Part shown: positions 5,251 to 13,632 of the stretch, in pieces
How the letters are laid out: every line of letters begins with the position of its first letter
Position numbering within the stretch: the stretch's first letter is position 1
Assembly: GCA_002491245.1 (NCBI GenBank)
Contig: DKVO01000026.1
Span: forward strand, 1-13,632
Direction: 5' to 3'
From: Porphyromonadaceae bacterium UBA7176
Lineage (GTDB): Bacteria > Bacteroidota > Bacteroidia > Bacteroidales > Muribaculaceae
DNA: 13,632 nt
The notes under the pieces: model-generated
Told to the model about the DNA's origin: nothing
The model's input: the letters and a program-made list of their open reading frames with translations, nothing else
Database searches by the model: none
Made by a program: the position numbers and the translations under genes

Positions 5251-6594
5251 ATGTTCGAAAAACTCAGCGATAGACTTGAACGTAGTTTCAAGCTTCTCAA
5301 AGGCCAAGGCCGAATTACCGAAATCAACGTAGCGGAGACACTCAAAGATGTCCGCCGCGCCCTTATCGACGCCGACGTCAACTATAAGGTCGCCAAAACT
5401 TTTACCGATAATGTAAAGCAGAAAGCTCTTGGCCAGAATGTAATCAACGCTATCGAGCCTGGTCAACTCATGGTCAAGATCGTACACGACGAGCTTGCTA
5501 CCCTTATGGGTGGTCAGGAGACTCCGCTTAAGATTGAGGGCCGTCCGGCTATCATACTTATGTCGGGTCTGCAAGGCTCGGGTAAAACGACTTTCACCGG
5601 TAAACTGGCTAAAAAACTCAAGAGCGAGAAAGGGATGCGTCCGCTTCTGGTGGCCTGCGACGTGTATCGTCCGGCCGCTATCGACCAGCTCAAGGTGCTT
5701 GCCGACAGTATAGGGGTCGAGGTATATACCGAAGATGGCGTTAAAGATCCTGTAGGTATCGCAAAACGTGCGATTGAACATGCCAAGGCCAACCACAACG
5801 ACCTTATTATTGTTGATACCGCCGGCCGTCTTGCCGTCGACGAAGAGATGATGGCCGAGATCGAAGCTATCAAGAGGGCTATAAATCCTGGCGAAATACT
5901 CTTCGTGGTCGATGCTATGACTGGTCAGGACGCGGTCAATACAGCCAAGACGTTCAACGACCGTCTCGACTTCGGTGGAGTTGTGCTAACAAAGCTCGAC
6001 GGTGATACCCGAGGCGGTGCTGCCCTGTCGATACGCAGCGTGGTCGACAAGCCTATCAAGTTTATCGGTACTGGAGAAGGCCTCGACGGCATCGATATTT
6101 TCTATCCTGCCCGTATGGCCGACCGTATCCTCGGCATGGGTGATATCGTGTCGCTCGTGGAGCGTGCACAGCAGCAGTTCGATGAAAAAGAGGCAGAGGA
6201 ACTGGCCAAAAAGCTCAAACGCAACCAGTTTACGTTCAATGACTTCCTCAAGCAGATCCAACAGGTCAAGCGAATGGGTAATATCAAGGATCTTGCAGCG
6301 ATGATACCCGGCATGGGCAAGGCTATCAAAGATATTGATATAGATAATGATGCATTCAAGGGTATCGAGGCCATAATTTCGTCAATGACCCCTTACGAGC
6401 GCGAGCATCCCGAGGTGATTAAGGGTACTCGAGTGCAGCGTATCGCCCGTGGCTCGGGTAGTCAGATCCAGGATGTGAGCCGTCTGCTCAAACAGTTCGA
6501 TCAGATACGCAAGATGATGCACACCATGACCAACATGGGTCCCAATCCGGCAAGTATGATGCGTCAGATGCGCCAGATGAAGCGTCGTCGCTGA
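5251..6594 (+). CDS. ffh: Signal recognition particle GTPase Ffh (SRP54)
   Basis: The protein subunit of the signal recognition particle. It binds 4.5S RNA and signal sequences of nascent membrane proteins and docks with FtsY to bring ribosomes to the Sec translocon. The 447 residues show the full domain order: N domain (1-about 90), G domain with GLQGSGKTT (106-114), CDVYRPAAIDQL (136-147), DTAGR (189-193) and TKLDGDTRGG (247-256), then the methionine-rich M domain (about 320-447) with the RNA-binding segment IARGSGSQIQDVSRLL. The tail MMRQMRQMKRRR is typical. The start MFEKLSDRLERSF is the normal one. The gene sits 31 bases after panD and 27 bases before folD without its own visible promoter, so an essential translocation factor appears to share a transcript with vitamin and folate genes. 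Confidence 0.97.
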   Translation: MFEKLSDRLERSFKLLKGQGRITEINVAETLKDVRRALIDADVNYKVAKTFTDNVKQKALGQNVINAIEPGQLMVKIVHDELATLMGGQETPLKIEGRPAIILMSGLQGSGKTTFTGKLAKKLKSEKGMRPLLVACDVYRPAAIDQLKVLADSIGVEVYTEDGVKDPVGIAKRAIEHAKANHNDLIIVDTAGRLAVDEEMMAEIEAIKRAINPGEILFVVDAMTGQDAVNTAKTFNDRLDFGGVVLTKLDGDTRGGAALSIRSVVDKPIKFIGTGEGLDGIDIFYPARMADRILGMGDIVSLVERAQQQFDEKEAEELAKKLKRNQFTFNDFLKQIQQVKRMGNIKDLAAMIPGMGKAIKDIDIDNDAFKGIEAIISSMTPYEREHPEVIKGTRVQRIARGSGSQIQDVSRLLKQFDQIRKMMHTMTNMGPNPASMMRQMRQMKRRR

Positions 6595-6621
6595 TAAAAC
6601 CCACAAAATAAAAAGACACAT

Positions 6622-7497
6622 ATGCAAATTATCGACGGAAAAGCTACTTCGGCTCAGATAAAAAAGGAGATTGCGGAGGAAGTTGAACAGCGTCTCGCCA
6701 AGGGACTGCACCGGCCTCACCTGGCCGCTATACTCGTTGGTCATGACGGAGGCAGCGAAACCTATGTGGCTAACAAAGTTAAGGCTTGTGAGGTGTGCGG
6801 TTTCAAATCGACCCTCATACGTCTTGAAGATAGCGTGAGTCAGGACGAGTTGTTGGCTCATGTTGAGGCTTTGAACAATGATCCCGATGTCGATGGGTTT
6901 ATCGTCCAACTGCCCTTGCCGCGCCATATCGATGAGCAGGCAGTAATCGAAGCTATCGATCCGGCCAAAGATGTCGACGGTTTCCACCCGGTCAATGTAG
7001 GCCGCCAGTCTGTCGGACTTCCTTGTTTCCACTCGGCAACCCCTGCCGGTATCGTGGAGCTTCTCCGCCGTTATAATATTCCCACACGTGGCAAGAATGT
7101 GGTGATTGTTGGCCGCAGCAATATTGTCGGCAAGCCTCTTGCCGCCATGCTTATGCAGAAGGGAGAGCAAGGTGATGCTACAGTCACGGTCTGCCATAGT
7201 GCGACCCCCGACCTTGCCTCTGTCACAGCAAAAGCCGATATTCTTGTGGCAGCTATGGGGCGTCCCGGTTTTATAACCGCAGATATGGTAGCCGATGGAG
7301 CGACGGTGATTGATGTTGGTACTACCCGTGTGCCGGATGCAAGCCGTAAGTCGGGATTTCGCCTGAGCGGCGATGTCGATTTCGAGGCTGTAGCTCCAAA
7401 ATGCACCGCAATCACCCCCGTGCCCGGTGGTGTCGGCCCTATGACGATCGTATCGCTGATGCTCAATACCCTTGAGGCGGCTCGTCGCCGCGACTGA
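6622..7497 (+). CDS. folD: Bifunctional methylene-THF dehydrogenase / methenyl-THF cyclohydrolase
   Basis: Interconverts 5,10-methylene-, 5,10-methenyl- and 10-formyl-tetrahydrofolate in the cytosol, supplying one-carbon units for purines, thymidylate and fMet. The 291 residues carry the family signatures: SETYVANKVKACEVCGF (45-61) with Y48 and K52 as the Tyr/Lys catalytic pair, DGFIVQLPLP (91-100), KDVDGFHPVN (116-125) with an essential Asp, GRSNIVGKPLA (164-174) at the dinucleotide site, and PVPGGVGPMT (266-275). The start at 6622 gives the usual MQIIDGK. No Shine-Dalgarno is present in the A-rich 27-base gap from ffh. The CapA-family gene follows 4 bases after the stop. Methylene-THF is also the substrate of PanB in the pantothenate pathway, a possible but unproven reason for sharing a transcript with panCD. 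Confidence 0.97.
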   Translation: MQIIDGKATSAQIKKEIAEEVEQRLAKGLHRPHLAAILVGHDGGSETYVANKVKACEVCGFKSTLIRLEDSVSQDELLAHVEALNNDPDVDGFIVQLPLPRHIDEQAVIEAIDPAKDVDGFHPVNVGRQSVGLPCFHSATPAGIVELLRRYNIPTRGKNVVIVGRSNIVGKPLAAMLMQKGEQGDATVTVCHSATPDLASVTAKADILVAAMGRPGFITADMVADGATVIDVGTTRVPDASRKSGFRLSGDVDFEAVAPKCTAITPVPGGVGPMTIVSLMLNTLEAARRRD

Positions 7498-7501
7498 CGG
7501 T

Positions 7502-8557
7502 ATGGCTTATCCGGTATTGCCGTTCTGTACATTGTTGGCTTCGCTCGTCTTCGGTGGCGGCGAAGCCGACCTTCTTTTCGTGGGCGATGCCATGCAGCAT
7601 AAAGCTCAGATTGATGCTGCCAAAACCGCTGGCAGCTATGATTACACAGCGTGTTTTGCTCGGATAGATTCACTGATAAGCGCCGCCGACTATGCTGTGG
7701 TAAATCTCGAGACTCCGGTCGGGGCAGCCCCTTACAGGGGGTATCCGTGTTTCAACGCGCCTACGGAGTTTGCTGATGCCCTTGCTGATGCCGGTTTCGA
7801 CATGATGCTCACGGCCAACAACCATACTCTCGACAATGGGCCCAAAGGTTTGAAATCTACCATCAGACATCTTGACAGCTTGGGTATAGATCATCTCGGA
7901 ACTTATGCCGACGACTCCTCCCGGACTAAAGCCATGCCCAAAATAGTCGATATCAAAGATTTCAAAGTGGGCTTCCTAAACTATACCTACGGTACCAATG
8001 GTATAGAACCGCGTCAGGGTGTGGTTGTCGATTATATTGATAAAGAGTTGATAAAGAGAGATGTGGAAGCCGCCCGTTCGGCTGGGGCCGAATTGCTTGC
8101 CGTATGTGTCCACTGGGGCGATGAGTATAAGCTTCTTCCAAATTCTTCGCAGAAATCGCTCGCCGATTATCTCGAATCGCTTGGAGTGGATATGATCATA
8201 GGTGCGCATCCGCATGTGATACAGCCGATGGAACTGAGGGCTAACCGATATTTTCCGGATAAAGAAGTCTTTCTGATATATTCGCTCGGCAATTTTGTGT
8301 CGAACATGAAGACTGCTGATACTCGTGGCGGAGCGCTCGCGCACCTGAAAATATACCGCGATGACAGCAGAAAGGCCCGTCTTAAGTCAGCGTCTTACCG
8401 TCTGCTTTTCACGGTTCCGGGAAAGTATGAGGTATATGAAGCCGACAGTGTCGACTCTCCGGCCTGGAAACCGAGGGCCAAGGAATTCGGACGACGTGCC
8501 CGTGCTATTTTCGACAAGCATAACATATCTGTACCCGAATATAAGGAGGCATTGTGA
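7502..8557 (+). CDS. CapA-family metallophosphatase-like exported protein
   Basis: A 351-residue member of the CapA/PgsA family (PF09587), which has a calcineurin-like phosphoesterase fold. Motifs in order: LFVGDAMQHK (D29), VNLETP (N68, E70), TANNHTLDNG (N106, N107, H108), CVHWGDEY (H204), IIGAHPHVIQ (H236, H238) and YSLGNFVSN. The metal ligands therefore look intact. Family members have been linked to poly-gamma-glutamate capsule synthesis in Gram-positives, but stand-alone Bacteroidetes versions have no clear role and no other capsule gene is nearby. Residues 1-22 are hydrophobic and end GGGEA, like a signal peptide, yet this start (ATG 7502) gives no basic n-region. An in-frame TTG at 7472, overlapping folD by 26 bases, would add MRRLVAATDG. 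I keep the ATG because it follows folD by 4 bases, with the TTG as a real alternative. Confidence 0.85.
   Translation: MAYPVLPFCTLLASLVFGGGEADLLFVGDAMQHKAQIDAAKTAGSYDYTACFARIDSLISAADYAVVNLETPVGAAPYRGYPCFNAPTEFADALADAGFDMMLTANNHTLDNGPKGLKSTIRHLDSLGIDHLGTYADDSSRTKAMPKIVDIKDFKVGFLNYTYGTNGIEPRQGVVVDYIDKELIKRDVEAARSAGAELLAVCVHWGDEYKLLPNSSQKSLADYLESLGVDMIIGAHPHVIQPMELRANRYFPDKEVFLIYSLGNFVSNMKTADTRGGALAHLKIYRDDSRKARLKSASYRLLFTVPGKYEVYEADSVDSPAWKPRAKEFGRRARAIFDKHNISVPEYKEAL
8543..8549 (+). promoter_or_regulatory. Shine-Dalgarno-like AAGGAGG before trmN6
   Basis: AAGGAGG lies 8 bases before the trmN6 ATG, an ideal spacing. It is the only strong Shine-Dalgarno match I see before a start in this window, and such sites are uncommon in Bacteroidetes. 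It also encodes residues near the end of the CapA-family protein (Lys-Glu), so it may be chance. Confidence 0.4.
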
Positions 8558-9265
8558 ATGGGAGTGTTCCGGTTCAAGCGATTCGACGTTGATGATTTTG
8601 GTTGCGGCATGAAGATATGCTCCGACAGCGTGCTGTTGGGTGCATGGTTTCTTCCTCCGCTTAAAGCTGCTCAATCGGTTGCCGATATTGGAGCCGGCTC
8701 CGGACTTCTTTCACTCATGGCTGCCGACATAATGCCTCTCGCATCCATTGAGGCGGTAGAAATAGACCCGGAGGCTTGTAGGGCCACTATCCGTAATTTT
8801 GAAATTTCGCCGTGGTCGGGTCGCTTCAAGGCTGTGTGTGCCGATTTTGCAGAATATGCCATAGGTGCGGTTGGCCGCTTCGACGTTGTTGTCTGCAATC
8901 CTCCGTATTTCATTTCCGGCGAACGATCGTCAGATGCAGCCCGGGCTGTCGCTCGGCATCAATCGTCGCTGTCGTATAGCTCGCTGCTGTCGTCGGGTAT
9001 CTCCAAGCCTGACGGGCATGTAGGCTTGGTTGCGCCATCCGAATTTGAGAACGACATAATATATGCAGCCGAAGTCGGTCGGCTGAAACTCAGGCGTCTG
9101 TGTCGGGTGAAAACATCGCCGGCCAAAGGATACTCACGCATATTGGCAGACTTCTCATATACCGACGGCCCTGTCGAGATAAGCGAACTGTCGTTGCGCA
9201 CGCCTGGCGGTACATATTCCGACGAGTACCGCCGCCTTGTAGAACCATATTACATGAAATTATGA
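8558..9265 (+). CDS. trmN6: tRNA1(Val) (adenine-37-N6)-methyltransferase
   Basis: An S-adenosylmethionine-dependent methyltransferase of the TrmN6/YfiC type, which in E. coli methylates N6 of A37 next to the anticodon of tRNA1(Val). The 235 residues begin with the diagnostic segment FRFKRFDVDDFGCGMKICSD, followed by VLLGAWF. The SAM-binding motif I is DIGAGSG (43-49), the acidic end of strand 2 is EAVEID (65-70), and the catalytic motif IV is NPPYF (114-118), which is typical of N6-adenine methyltransferases. The ATG comes directly after the TGA of the CapA-family gene with no gap, and a Shine-Dalgarno-like AAGGAGG lies upstream. The stop overlaps the next start by ATGA. The exact tRNA target is inferred from the family. 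Confidence 0.9.
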   Translation: MGVFRFKRFDVDDFGCGMKICSDSVLLGAWFLPPLKAAQSVADIGAGSGLLSLMAADIMPLASIEAVEIDPEACRATIRNFEISPWSGRFKAVCADFAEYAIGAVGRFDVVVCNPPYFISGERSSDAARAVARHQSSLSYSSLLSSGISKPDGHVGLVAPSEFENDIIYAAEVGRLKLRRLCRVKTSPAKGYSRILADFSYTDGPVEISELSLRTPGGTYSDEYRRLVEPYYMKL

Positions 9266-10143
9266 AACGATCAGATTTAGTGCTCTCACTTGGGCAACGG
9301 CTCTTTTTGTTGCTTTGTATGTTTTTGATATGCTATGTGTTGACCGTAGTGTTGTCGTATCTGACGAGTCGTGCGCTCGTTGCGCGGCCTGCTGCGGCTC
9401 TCCGTATAGGAGCCTTGATTCAGGATGTGGTGACGTTTATAATCCCGGCGGTCGCCTGTTCGGTTTTCGTCTGCCGTAGGCCGGCATCGATGTTGTGTCT
9501 GCAAAAGCCTGGACCTGTGATGCTTCTGTTGGTTGCCTTGATGCTTGCAGTTTCTGTGCCGTTGCAGGAAGCTGTGATTTATTGGAATTACCATATCGCA
9601 CTGCCTGAATCTATGGCAGCGTTTGAGGAAGTGTCGCGCTCGCTTGAGGATACAGCTTTTTCTACGATGAAGGTATTGCTTGGCGATACCGGCACGGGTG
9701 GTCTTATCCTCAATCTGCTTGTAGTAGGTGTCGCAGCAGGTTTTGCTGAAGAACTGTTTTTTCGTGGTTGTTTCCAACGCCTGCTGGTAACTGGCGGTGT
9801 CAACGTGCATCTTGCCATATGGGCGGTGGCTGCTTGTTTCAGCGCTCTCCACCTCCAGTTTTTCGGTTTTGTACCACGAATGTTGCTCGGAGCCTATTTC
9901 GGCTATCTGCTTTTGTGGACAGGATCGATATGGGTGCCCGTAACGGCCCATGTGCTCAACAATATGATATTTGTTTTCACAGCGTGGCTGCATGTACGCA
10001 GCAACGGAATTGATGCTTTGACCAATGATCCGTCGATGTGGTCGCTGTGGCCGACATTGGGCAGTGCTGCCGCTACGGGAGCTGTGTTATATGCCATGTG
10101 GCGCCTGCGCCAGTCAGCCGAGCATAGCGGCGACACGGCGTAG
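9262..10143 (+). CDS. CPBP-family intramembrane metalloprotease
   Basis: A 293-residue multi-pass inner-membrane protein of the CPBP/Abi family (PF02517), related to Rce1 CAAX proteases. Three family motifs carry the putative active-site residues: EELFFRG (E163, E164, R168), FSALHLQ (H197) and HVLNN (H230, N234). Hydrophobic segments at about 13-35, 50-72, 85-102, 146-162, 183-200, 205-222 and 232-243 suggest six to eight spans. The ATG at 9262 overlaps the trmN6 stop by ATGA; an open frame continues further upstream inside trmN6, but it has no membrane-protein features and is rejected. Substrates of bacterial members are mostly unknown, with roles proposed in protein maturation, bacteriocin immunity and phage defence. 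Nothing nearby suggests a peptide substrate. It is the last gene of the plus-strand run and its end overlaps sufS by 30 bases on the opposite strand. Confidence 0.88.
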   Translation: MKRSDLVLSLGQRLFLLLCMFLICYVLTVVLSYLTSRALVARPAAALRIGALIQDVVTFIIPAVACSVFVCRRPASMLCLQKPGPVMLLLVALMLAVSVPLQEAVIYWNYHIALPESMAAFEEVSRSLEDTAFSTMKVLLGDTGTGGLILNLLVVGVAAGFAEELFFRGCFQRLLVTGGVNVHLAIWAVAACFSALHLQFFGFVPRMLLGAYFGYLLLWTGSIWVPVTAHVLNNMIFVFTAWLHVRSNGIDALTNDPSMWSLWPTLGSAAATGAVLYAMWRLRQSAEHSGDTA

Positions 10144-11334
10144 GGCTGCGACGAAAGCGTCGACTTCGGCGTGGGTGTTGTAGAGGGCGAAAGATGCCCG
10201 TACTGTACCTTCGATGCCGTATGCTTCCATCAATGGCTGGGCGCAATGATGACCGGTGCGCACGGCGATACCGAGTTGGTCGAGCAGTATGCCTGTGTCA
10301 TAATGGTGGGCATCGCCGATGAGGAATGATATTACCGCAGCCTTGTCGGGAGCAGTGCCAAAAAACCTCATGCCCGGAATGCCAAGCATGGCGTCGGCGG
10401 CATGGACGAGTAGGTCGTGTTCATGCCCGGCGATGGCGTCAAGGCCAACAGTATCGATATAATCTAAAGCAGTCCTGAAGGCTGCCGCTCCAATATAGTC
10501 AGGTGTTCCGGCCTCAAATTTGTATGGCAGGTCGGCCCAGGTTGTCCCTTGGAAACTTACGTGTCCGATCATTTCTCCGCCGCCTTGGTAGGGTGGCATG
10601 GCTTCGAGCAACTCGCGTCGGCCATATAGAATGCCTATTCCCGTGGGTCCGTACATTTTGTGGGACGAGAATGCGTAGAAATCTGCACCGATAGCCTGCA
10701 CGTCGATACGCTCATGTGCTGATGCCTGAGCACCGTCGATACAGATCAGCGCACCGTGCGAGTGGGCGTAGGCTGCCATTTCGGCAACAGGATTGACGGT
10801 GCCGAGCACGTTTGACACATGACATACCGACACCAGACGCGTGCGGTCGGTAAAGAGACTTCGGTATACGTTGAGGTCGAGGGTGCCGTCGGCATGTATG
10901 GGCACGACTTTGATCTCTATTCCTTTGCGACGTTGGAGCAGTTGCCAGGGGACGATGTTTGAGTGATGCTCCATTACGGTGAGGATCACCTCGTCGCCCG
11001 GCTCAAGGAGTTCGCCGTAGCTTGCCGCTACAAGGTTGATGGCTTCGGTAGTGCCGCGCGTGAATATTATCTCGTCGGAGGATGCCGCGTTGATAAATTC
11101 CTTTACCTTGCTGCGAGTCGCCTCCATCGCTGCGGTAGCCTCTTGTGATAGAGTATGGACTCCGCGGTGAACGTTTGCCCTCCGGCCGTAGTAGGCACTG
11201 TCGACAGCCTCGACAACAGCACGGGGTGTCTGGCTCGAAGCCGCGTTGTCGAGGTATATCAGCGGCCGACCGTTTACTTTGCGGTCGAGTATGGGGAAGT
11301 CTTTACGCAGGGCGTCGACATCAAATGTTTTCAT
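10114..11334 (-). CDS. sufS: Cysteine desulfurase SufS
   Basis: A PLP-dependent enzyme that removes sulfur from L-cysteine as a persulfide and gives alanine; it feeds the SufBCD scaffold. The 406 residues match the group II desulfurases. Key elements are NAASSQTPRAV (30-40), RGVHTLSQEA (57-66), the PLP-stacking EHHSN (122-126), the aspartate in CIDGAQASAH, the Schiff-base lysine K226 in SSHKMYGPTG, and the catalytic C364 in RTGHHCAQP, at the E. coli SufS position. The start at 11334 (MKTFDVDALRKDFP) overlaps the sufD stop by ATGA, so translation is probably coupled. The frame stays open for 15 codons upstream, but that part lies in sufD. No sufE or sufU partner is visible in the window; one probably lies elsewhere. 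The 3' end overlaps the convergent protease gene by 30 bases. Confidence 0.96.
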   Translation of the reverse strand: MKTFDVDALRKDFPILDRKVNGRPLIYLDNAASSQTPRAVVEAVDSAYYGRRANVHRGVHTLSQEATAAMEATRSKVKEFINAASSDEIIFTRGTTEAINLVAASYGELLEPGDEVILTVMEHHSNIVPWQLLQRRKGIEIKVVPIHADGTLDLNVYRSLFTDRTRLVSVCHVSNVLGTVNPVAEMAAYAHSHGALICIDGAQASAHERIDVQAIGADFYAFSSHKMYGPTGIGILYGRRELLEAMPPYQGGGEMIGHVSFQGTTWADLPYKFEAGTPDYIGAAAFRTALDYIDTVGLDAIAGHEHDLLVHAADAMLGIPGMRFFGTAPDKAAVISFLIGDAHHYDTGILLDQLGIAVRTGHHCAQPLMEAYGIEGTVRASFALYNTHAEVDAFVAALRRVAAMLG

Positions 11335-12676
11335 ATCTCGTTGTTGTTGGTCCGGCAAGCCGAAGCACATGCGCTGCACGAAGCGGAGTCACCGTTGAGT
11401 CGTTTTTCTACCAATACATGCAAGCGTTGGCGCAATACTTCGTAGCCGATATGGTCAATCACGTCGGCCATAAATGCCTGGGTAAGCATCCTGCGTGCGT
11501 CGTCGCGTGGAATGCCGCGGCTTTGCATGTAGAAGAGGGCCTGCTCGTCGAGCTGGCCGGTAGTTGCTCCATGACTTGCCTTTACTTCGTCGCAGTATAT
11601 CTCAAGCTGAGGCGAGGCGTCCATGCGTGCGTCGGGCGAAACAAGGATGTTGCGGTTTGTCTGTGCTGCATCTGTGTCGCATGCGTTCTGGTCTACGATT
11701 ACCCTGCCTCCGAATGCTCCGTGGGCTTTGTCGAAGACGGCAGTCTTGAAGAGTTGGCGGCTTGTGCAGTGGCGTCCTTTATGGCGCAGGACTACCTTGT
11801 TCGATACTATTTGTTTGCCTGAGAGCACGGCCAGGCCACTGAGGTCGGTGAAAGCACCGTCGCCATCGACTTCGACGTTGTATTCGTTTGCAGTAACGCC
11901 ACCGTGAAGATATGTCGAATTGACGACAAGTTCGGAATTGCCGGCTTGCTGTGCATAGAGTTGACGATGCCTGTGTGTGGCCTGTGAGGACTCTTCGATG
12001 TCGTATATCTCGACACGTGCACCACGGCCCACGGCTACATTGACGGCTTCGCTGCTGAGATGTTGCATGGCCGGGCTCTGGCTGTGGTCGCATATGAGGA
12101 TGCGTACGGCTGATTCGGGCTTTGCGTCGACGATTATGCGCCTGGGGGTGAGAAGTGGTGTGTCGGATTTGAAGATATTTACTATCTGTATGGGTTTGTC
12201 GACCCTGCAACCCTCGGCAACACGGATGTAGATGCCGTCGGTGAGGAGGAGTGAACCGACAGGAAAACCTCGGGAGATCAGGTCGGATGACTCTTCTGAA
12301 TACTTGGCCGGGACATCGCGCAGACTATATATCTCAAGACCTTCGGGTAGACGGCCGAGTGTGTCGGTGAAATGTACGACGTCGTTGACAACGACCGCGA
12401 GGTAGCAGTTGAGATTGGGTACGCCGCAATGGAACGATGCCGCAATATCAGCAGTCATGTCGATGTGGCTCAGGTTGATACCGTAGTCCGGAGCATAGAG
12501 CGATGTTGTGCGGCATTCTGCCGGCACATCTTTGTCGGCTTTATATGTCTCGATCAAGTCTGCCGCGTCCTCGGTAGCTTGTTCGCGGATGTTGGCCAAC
12601 AAGTCGGGTTCACGGTCTAAAATTCCGGCGTTCGCCTGTACGAGCGCGAGATATTGGCCGAAAGCTTCTGCGGCAT

Positions 12677-12680
<4 letters not shown>
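11331..12680 (-). CDS. sufD: Fe-S cluster assembly protein SufD
   Basis: A subunit of the SufBC2D scaffold, on which iron-sulfur clusters are built in the cytosol. The 449 residues have a poorly conserved helical N-terminus (1-about 130), a long central beta-helix region with the usual GARVEIYDIEE and LHGGVTANEYN segments, and the C-terminal SufD signature EIYCDEVKASHGATTGQLDEQA, in which the His of KASHGA corresponds to the essential E. coli His360. Helices with LFYMQSRGI and ARRMLTQAFMADVI follow, as in other family members. The extreme C-terminus holds three cysteines, C435, C438 and C442 (CSACASAC), which I do not recall as a family feature. Start and stop both overlap neighbours by ATGA (sufC before, sufS after), suggesting tightly coupled synthesis of the complex. 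Confidence 0.95.
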
Positions 12681-13444
<764 letters not shown>

Positions 13445-13479
13445 AGTTGTATGGTATTGACTTGACATTTCAATATTAA

Positions 13480-13632
13480 TTAACCCACGCTGCCTTCGAG
13501 TGTTATCTCGAGCAGTTTCTGGGCTTCGACAGCAAACTCCATCGGGAGTTTGTTCATGACTTCCTTTGCATAGCCGTTGACGATTAGCCCTACGGCTTCT
13601 TCGGTGGGTATGCCGCGTTGGTTGCAGTAGAA
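13480..13632 (-). CDS. sufB: Fe-S cluster assembly protein SufB, C-terminal fragment (cut by window edge)
   Basis: The last 50 codons of SufB, the main scaffold subunit for iron-sulfur cluster assembly. The visible part reads FYCNQRGIPTEEAVGLIVNG, then YAKEVMNKLPMEFAVEAQKLLEI up to the stop TAA at 13480-13482. The FYxxQRGI segment, the Ala-rich helix and the MNKLPMEFAVEA segment are standard for the SufB C-terminus and distinguish it from SufD. The gene continues beyond 13632, so the active-site cysteine region cannot be checked. It is the first visible gene of the suf operon, which runs sufB, sufC, sufD, sufS on the minus strand, the order familiar in Bacteroidetes. Any operon promoter must lie outside the window. 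Confidence 0.93.
   Translation of the reverse strand, partial: FYCNQRGIPTEEAVGLIVNGYAKEVMNKLPMEFAVEAQKLLEITLEGSVG

Noticed and set aside
7502..8557. CapA-family gene as evidence of a capsule locus
   Set aside because: No CapB/PgsB ligase, CapC or polysaccharide gene is adjacent; the gene sits in a housekeeping run.
9262..10143. CPBP protease as part of a phage-defence or bacteriocin system
   Set aside because: Some family members have such roles, but the neighbours here are housekeeping genes and no toxin, peptide precursor or mobile element is nearby.
11145..11822. 225-codon plus-strand frame across the sufS/sufD junction
   Set aside because: It is antisense to two well-identified genes, rich in Cys and Arg by composition, and has no domain signature.

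Overview
This looks like an ordinary chromosomal segment from a Bacteroidales bacterium. A Muribaculaceae-like genus is my guess from protein flavour and moderate GC; this is inference, not a database match. Three things point to the phylum: promoters of the Bacteroidetes type (TTTG, 19 bp, TAnnTTTG) before rpsA and panC, start codons with almost no Shine-Dalgarno sequences, and the sufBCDS gene order with Bacteroidetes-like S1, SufD and CapA-type sequences. I see no tRNA, rRNA, insertion sequence, phage gene or CRISPR array. No gene-free stretch exceeds 300 bases; the longest is 243 bases at 165-407.

Left part, minus strand (1-1241): the N-terminus of ribosomal protein S1 (rpsA, cut by the window edge) has its own promoter and a leader hairpin. 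Upstream of it lies a two-gene unit: a 58-residue single-pass membrane protein (1032-1208) and an OmpH/Skp-like coiled-coil lipoprotein (408-1010). This unit ends in a perfect 13-bp stem-loop. A divergent intergenic region (1209-1376) carries a minus-strand promoter box, an inverted repeat and a direct repeat.

Middle part, plus strand (1377-10143): a first unit holds pepD (Xaa-His dipeptidase), a secreted N-acetylmuramidase-like protein with a TTG start, and an 87-residue TSCPD protein. A clear promoter at 3947-3977 then starts a seven-gene run: panC and panD (pantothenate synthesis), ffh (SRP GTPase), folD (one-carbon metabolism), a CapA-family metallophosphatase-like protein, trmN6 (tRNA m6A methyltransferase) and a CPBP membrane protease. 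Gaps in this run are 30 bases or less, and several genes touch or overlap.

Right part, minus strand (10114-13632): the iron-sulfur cluster assembly operon sufB (C-terminus only), sufC, sufD, sufS. SufBCD is the scaffold complex and SufS the cysteine desulfurase that feeds it. The last plus-strand gene and sufS converge and overlap by 30 bases, leaving no room for an intergenic terminator.

I did not find a convincing undescribed system. The items most worth a second look are the short conserved-looking membrane protein paired with the OmpH-like lipoprotein, the muramidase/TSCPD pair, the cysteine tail of SufD, and the S1 leader structure.
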